From an uncultured Kiloniellaceae bacterium (GTDB taxonomy: Bacteria; Pseudomonadota; Alphaproteobacteria; Kiloniellales; Kiloniellaceae), in contig CANLSF010000001.1 of NCBI GenBank assembly GCA_947493695.1, positions 1,178,001 through 1,242,000 of the forward strand: a stretch of DNA of 64,000 bases, read 5' to 3'. Of this stretch, positions 61,666 to 64,000 are shown piece by piece. Within the stretch, counting starts at the first letter, position 1. Each line of letters starts with the position of its first letter. The translations under genes were made by a program, and so were the position numbers. A model generated the notes under the pieces. It did no database searches. It had not been told where the DNA came from and worked only from the letters and a program-made list of their open reading frames with translations.

Positions 61666-62772
61666 TTAGCTACCCGCCGCCGACAGTTTCTGCTTCGTCT
61701 TGGCGTAGTAGTCACCGACCGTCGATATCACGGTTTCCACGTCCTCATCGGTGATATCAAGGTGCGTTACAAGGCGGATGGAGGGTTTCTGGCTTCCGAA
61801 GACGATGCCTTCGCCCGCCAGATGCGCGAGCAATGCCGTATGATCCTCCTCGCGCGGGGCGACGAACAGCATGTTGGTGTGCTCGGGGTCACGGATCACC
61901 TTAAGAGCCGGGAACTGAGCCAGGCCTTCGGCCATGCGGGCGGCGTGCCTGTGGTCTTCGGCCAGGCGCGCGACGTTGTGTTCCAGGGCGTAGAGGCCGC
62001 AGGCCGCGAGCACCCCGGCCTGCCGCATGCCGCCCCCCAGCATCTTGCGGGCTCGAAGCGCCCGTTTGATGAAATCGTGCGGCCCGCAGAGGACAGATCC
62101 GACCGGCGTTCCCAGACCTTTCGAGAGGCAGAGCGAGACCGTGTCGGCATTGCGGACCAGATGCGCGGGACTGCAGTCCGAGGCGACTGCGGCATTCATC
62201 AGGCGCGCCCCGTCCATATGCACGCTCAGGCCTCGTTCATGGGCCATGGCGGCAATCGAGTCGATGTTGTCCTGATCCTGAACCCGGCCGCCGGAGGTGT
62301 TTTCCAGGCAGACCAGGCGCGAGACTGCGTAGTGCGGATCGTCGGCCTTGATGGCCCCCTCAACTGCCTCGAGGCTCAGCCCGCCCCTGGCATCGGTGGG
62401 CAGGCCGATGGGCGAGATGCTGCCCAGAACCGCCGCGCCGGCCGCTTCATCATGAAAGATGTGATAACTGTCACCGGCGATGTATTCCTCGCCGCGCTGA
62501 CAATGGGTCATCAGGGCTACAAGATTGCTCTGGGTTCCACTCGGCAGGAACAGACCGGCTTCCTTGCCCAGAATCTCGGCGGCTTTGATCTGGAGGGCCT
62601 CGACGGTGGGATCGTCTCCGTAGACGTCGTCACCAACCTCAGCCTCTACCATGGCCTGACGCATTGCCGTCGAGGGCACCGTGACCGTATCGCTGCGCAG
62701 ATCGATCACCCGGCGCCGGTTGCTGCCGCGTGCCGTCTGCTGAGCTGCCTTCATGCCCTCATACATCGCCAT
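61666..62772 (-). CDS. Low-specificity threonine aldolase
   Basis: A 368-residue PLP enzyme from the ATG at 62772 (GAGGA eleven bases upstream); the frame continuing to 62844 enters the preceding gene. Family motifs: VIDLRSDTVTVPSTAMRQAM, GDDVYGDDPTV near 50, HIFHDEAAGAA, LSVHMDGARLMNA near 185 and PLP lysine in SLCLSKGLGTPVGSVL near 212. It splits beta-hydroxy amino acids into glycine and an aldehyde. It begins 22 bases after the 2-oxoglutarate oxygenase gene, an order that suggests hydroxylation followed by aldol cleavage. Confidence 0.9.
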   Translation of the reverse strand: MAMYEGMKAAQQTARGSNRRRVIDLRSDTVTVPSTAMRQAMVEAEVGDDVYGDDPTVEALQIKAAEILGKEAGLFLPSGTQSNLVALMTHCQRGEEYIAGDSYHIFHDEAAGAAVLGSISPIGLPTDARGGLSLEAVEGAIKADDPHYAVSRLVCLENTSGGRVQDQDNIDSIAAMAHERGLSVHMDGARLMNAAVASDCSPAHLVRNADTVSLCLSKGLGTPVGSVLCGPHDFIKRALRARKMLGGGMRQAGVLAACGLYALEHNVARLAEDHRHAARMAEGLAQFPALKVIRDPEHTNMLFVAPREEDHTALLAHLAGEGIVFGSQKPSIRLVTHLDITDEDVETVISTVGDYYAKTKQKLSAAGS

Positions 62773-62794
62773 CTGCCGTTTTTTCCTCGTGAAT

Positions 62795-63454
62795 TCAAGT
62801 AGGTAGGGCGGCGACCACGTGAACGCGGTGGCTTTCGCCGCCATTCAGCGCGGTATGATAGCCCCGCGTGTCGGTAAAATACACCGATCCGTCCGCCGGC
62901 AGATGGGTCACGTGGTGATTGACGATGAAAAGCGCGCCCGGATTGGTGATGATGGGGATATGCAGACGGGGCTCCGGATCCCGATGCCAGGAGTTGCAGT
63001 TATAGGTGCCCTTGGACAAAACCCGCATCCGGCCAATGGGGAAGCGTTTGACCAGTTCCCGATGCAGATGCTCGAAGTAGGTGCCTTCGAAGGTGGGGAC
63101 GAACTCGCTGAAGGCATGCTCGTCCACGGTATCCTCGCGGGACACCTCTTCATAGCTCTCGTCGACGCGGGTGTAGAAGCGACCGGAGAGGTCGTTCGCC
63201 GTTTCCACCTCGGCCCCGGGCCGACGGGTCAGGGAGAAGGCGCCAAAGCCCTTATCCAGATCCCCCTTGAAGGCGGTGCGCTGAAGGGCCTGATCAAGTG
63301 CCTCACGCAGTTTTTGAATATCGAACTTAAGATCGAGTTTCTGAATGCCCGGACCGGGCAGAAAGCCGGCCACCGATTCAGTGTCCGGGCGCTGCGCCAG
63401 CCAGTCTTTCATCTGGGCGGCGTCCCGTTCAATGCTGTTGGCGCTGGTGGTCAT
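62795..63454 (-). CDS. 2-oxoglutarate/Fe(II) oxygenase, aspartyl/asparaginyl hydroxylase-like
   Basis: A 219-residue protein from the ATG at 63454 (GGAG ten bases upstream); the longer frame to 63517 has no such site. The iron facial triad is seen as His157-x-Asp159 (NSWHRDPEPRLHIPII) and a distal His200 (GYHTALN), with Arg210 (GESHRVHVV) placed to bind 2-oxoglutarate. The size and motif order match the single-domain bacterial group that includes amino-acid hydroxylases such as cis-4-proline hydroxylase. Substrate is unknown; the adjacent threonine aldolase suggests a beta-hydroxylated amino acid. Confidence 0.82.
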   Translation of the reverse strand: MTTSANSIERDAAQMKDWLAQRPDTESVAGFLPGPGIQKLDLKFDIQKLREALDQALQRTAFKGDLDKGFGAFSLTRRPGAEVETANDLSGRFYTRVDESYEEVSREDTVDEHAFSEFVPTFEGTYFEHLHRELVKRFPIGRMRVLSKGTYNCNSWHRDPEPRLHIPIITNPGALFIVNHHVTHLPADGSVYFTDTRGYHTALNGGESHRVHVVAALPT

Positions 63455-63570
63455 GGCGAGGGATCTCCGAGGGGCTGTAAACCCCCCGATTGATCCCCAT
63501 GCCGCCGGATATCGCAAGTCTGAAAAGCGACCCTCTTTTGTCCGCTACACGCAATCGAAACCGGGGGCTG

Positions 63571-64000
63571 TTAAGCCGCCCGGATATCCGCCAGGAACCT
63601 GTCCATCTGCTGATTCAGGACCTCGGACTGTTGCGATAACTCTCCTGCGGCGTCCAGCACCTGCTGGGCCGAACCGCCGGTTTCGCTGACGGCGCTTTGA
63701 ATCTGGGCGATGTTGTTGGAGACGTCCTGTGTGCCCGAGGCCGCTTCCTGAGCGTTGCGGGAAATCTCCTGCGTGGCATCGCTCTGCTGTTCGACGCCGG
63801 AGGCAATCGCAGACGCCGTCTCGCCAAGCTGACCGATCACTTCGCGGATTTCCTCGATGGCCTGCACGGAGTCCTCTGTTGCAGCCTGCATGCCTGAGAT
63901 CTGGCCGGAGATATCTTCCGTGGCCTTTGCGGTCTGGGTGGCCAGGTTCTTTACCTCACTGGCAACGACCGCAAAGCCCTTGCCCGCATCGCCGGCGCGG
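63571..64000 (-). CDS. Methyl-accepting chemotaxis protein, C-terminal fragment
   Basis: The last 142 codons of a chemoreceptor continue past the right edge of the window. The frame reads [19 protein letters not shown], the start of the conserved signalling tip's descending helix, then TQTAKATEDISGQI and heptads down to QQMDRFLADIRAA. The open frame extends beyond the internal ATG at 63891, which is not a start. Its signalling sequence differs from the three tandem receptors upstream (for example VASEVKNLATQT), so it is not a recent copy. It lies 117 bases upstream of the oxygenase gene but transcribed in the same direction. Confidence 0.9.
   Translation of the reverse strand, partial: RAGDAGKGFAVVASEVKNLATQTAKATEDISGQISGMQAATEDSVQAIEEIREVIGQLGETASAIASGVEQQSDATQEISRNAQEAASGTQDVSNNIAQIQSAVSETGGSAQQVLDAAGELSQQSEVLNQQMDRFLADIRAA

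Overview
This is a 64 kb chromosomal window, roughly 58-60% GC, with short-spaced operons, frequent ATGA/GTGA stop-start overlaps and about 57 protein genes. Gene content (C-P lyase, 2-aminoethylphosphonate catabolism, hydantoinase/oxoprolinase, several ABC importers, many chemoreceptors) and codon style suggest a metabolically versatile, probably marine or soil alphaproteobacterium of Rhodospirillales type. That placement is inference from content, not from a marker gene. I saw no rRNA, tRNA, CRISPR array, transposase or IS element.

Layout. (1) 1-619: start of a secreted von Willebrand-A-like gene and a small secreted protein. (2) 686-10100, minus: a tightly coupled eight-gene catabolic operon headed by a GntR regulator (aconitase-like large and small subunits, isocitrate-lyase/PEP-mutase-type lyase, HyuB, HyuA, isochorismatase-like protein, FAD dehydrogenase). 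(3) 10327-35869: a very large phosphonate region. An SGNH hydrolase (minus) shares a regulatory motif with the C-P lyase operon phnGHIJKLM. phnF is divergent from that operon, which ends with a PhnZ-like HD oxygenase and a DUF1045 protein. The phnCDE-phnN transport operon meets it tail to tail. After a lower-GC two-gene insert (polynucleotide-kinase-like plus Thg1-like 3'-5' RNA polymerase) come a LysR regulator, phnW, phnA, phnY, a Na/phosphate symporter and a 2-aminoethylphosphonate ABC importer.

(4) 35879-37000: a solitary contractile-tail sheath-like gene. (5) 37494-42549: a five-PAS histidine kinase with a single-domain response regulator, a MarR repressor divergent from an atypical receiver protein with a clear promoter/operator arrangement, and an XRE-type regulator. 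(6) 42787-51092: a seven-gene minus operon for uptake and breakdown of an unidentified, probably pyrimidine-like or cyclic-amide compound (NMT1/ThiY-type ABC importer, deaminase-like amidohydrolase, FAD oxidase, two flavodoxin-fold reductases), followed by creatininase-family and RidA-family genes. (7) 51549-59212: three tandem chemoreceptors with near-identical signalling domains, two with C-terminal PilZ (cyclic-di-GMP) domains, closed by a strong intrinsic terminator. (8) 59435-63454: an enamidase-like amidohydrolase, then a minus cluster of 2-oxoglutarate oxygenase, threonine aldolase and HAD phosphatase. The window ends inside a fourth chemoreceptor.

How it fits together. The central 24 kb gives three ways of taking phosphorus (and carbon/nitrogen) from phosphonates: C-P lyase, the PhnW-PhnY-PhnA hydrolytic route, and possibly an oxidative PhnZ-like step, fed by two different importers. 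The least expected element is the kinase/Thg1 pair, a candidate RNA-repair module placed between phosphonate genes.
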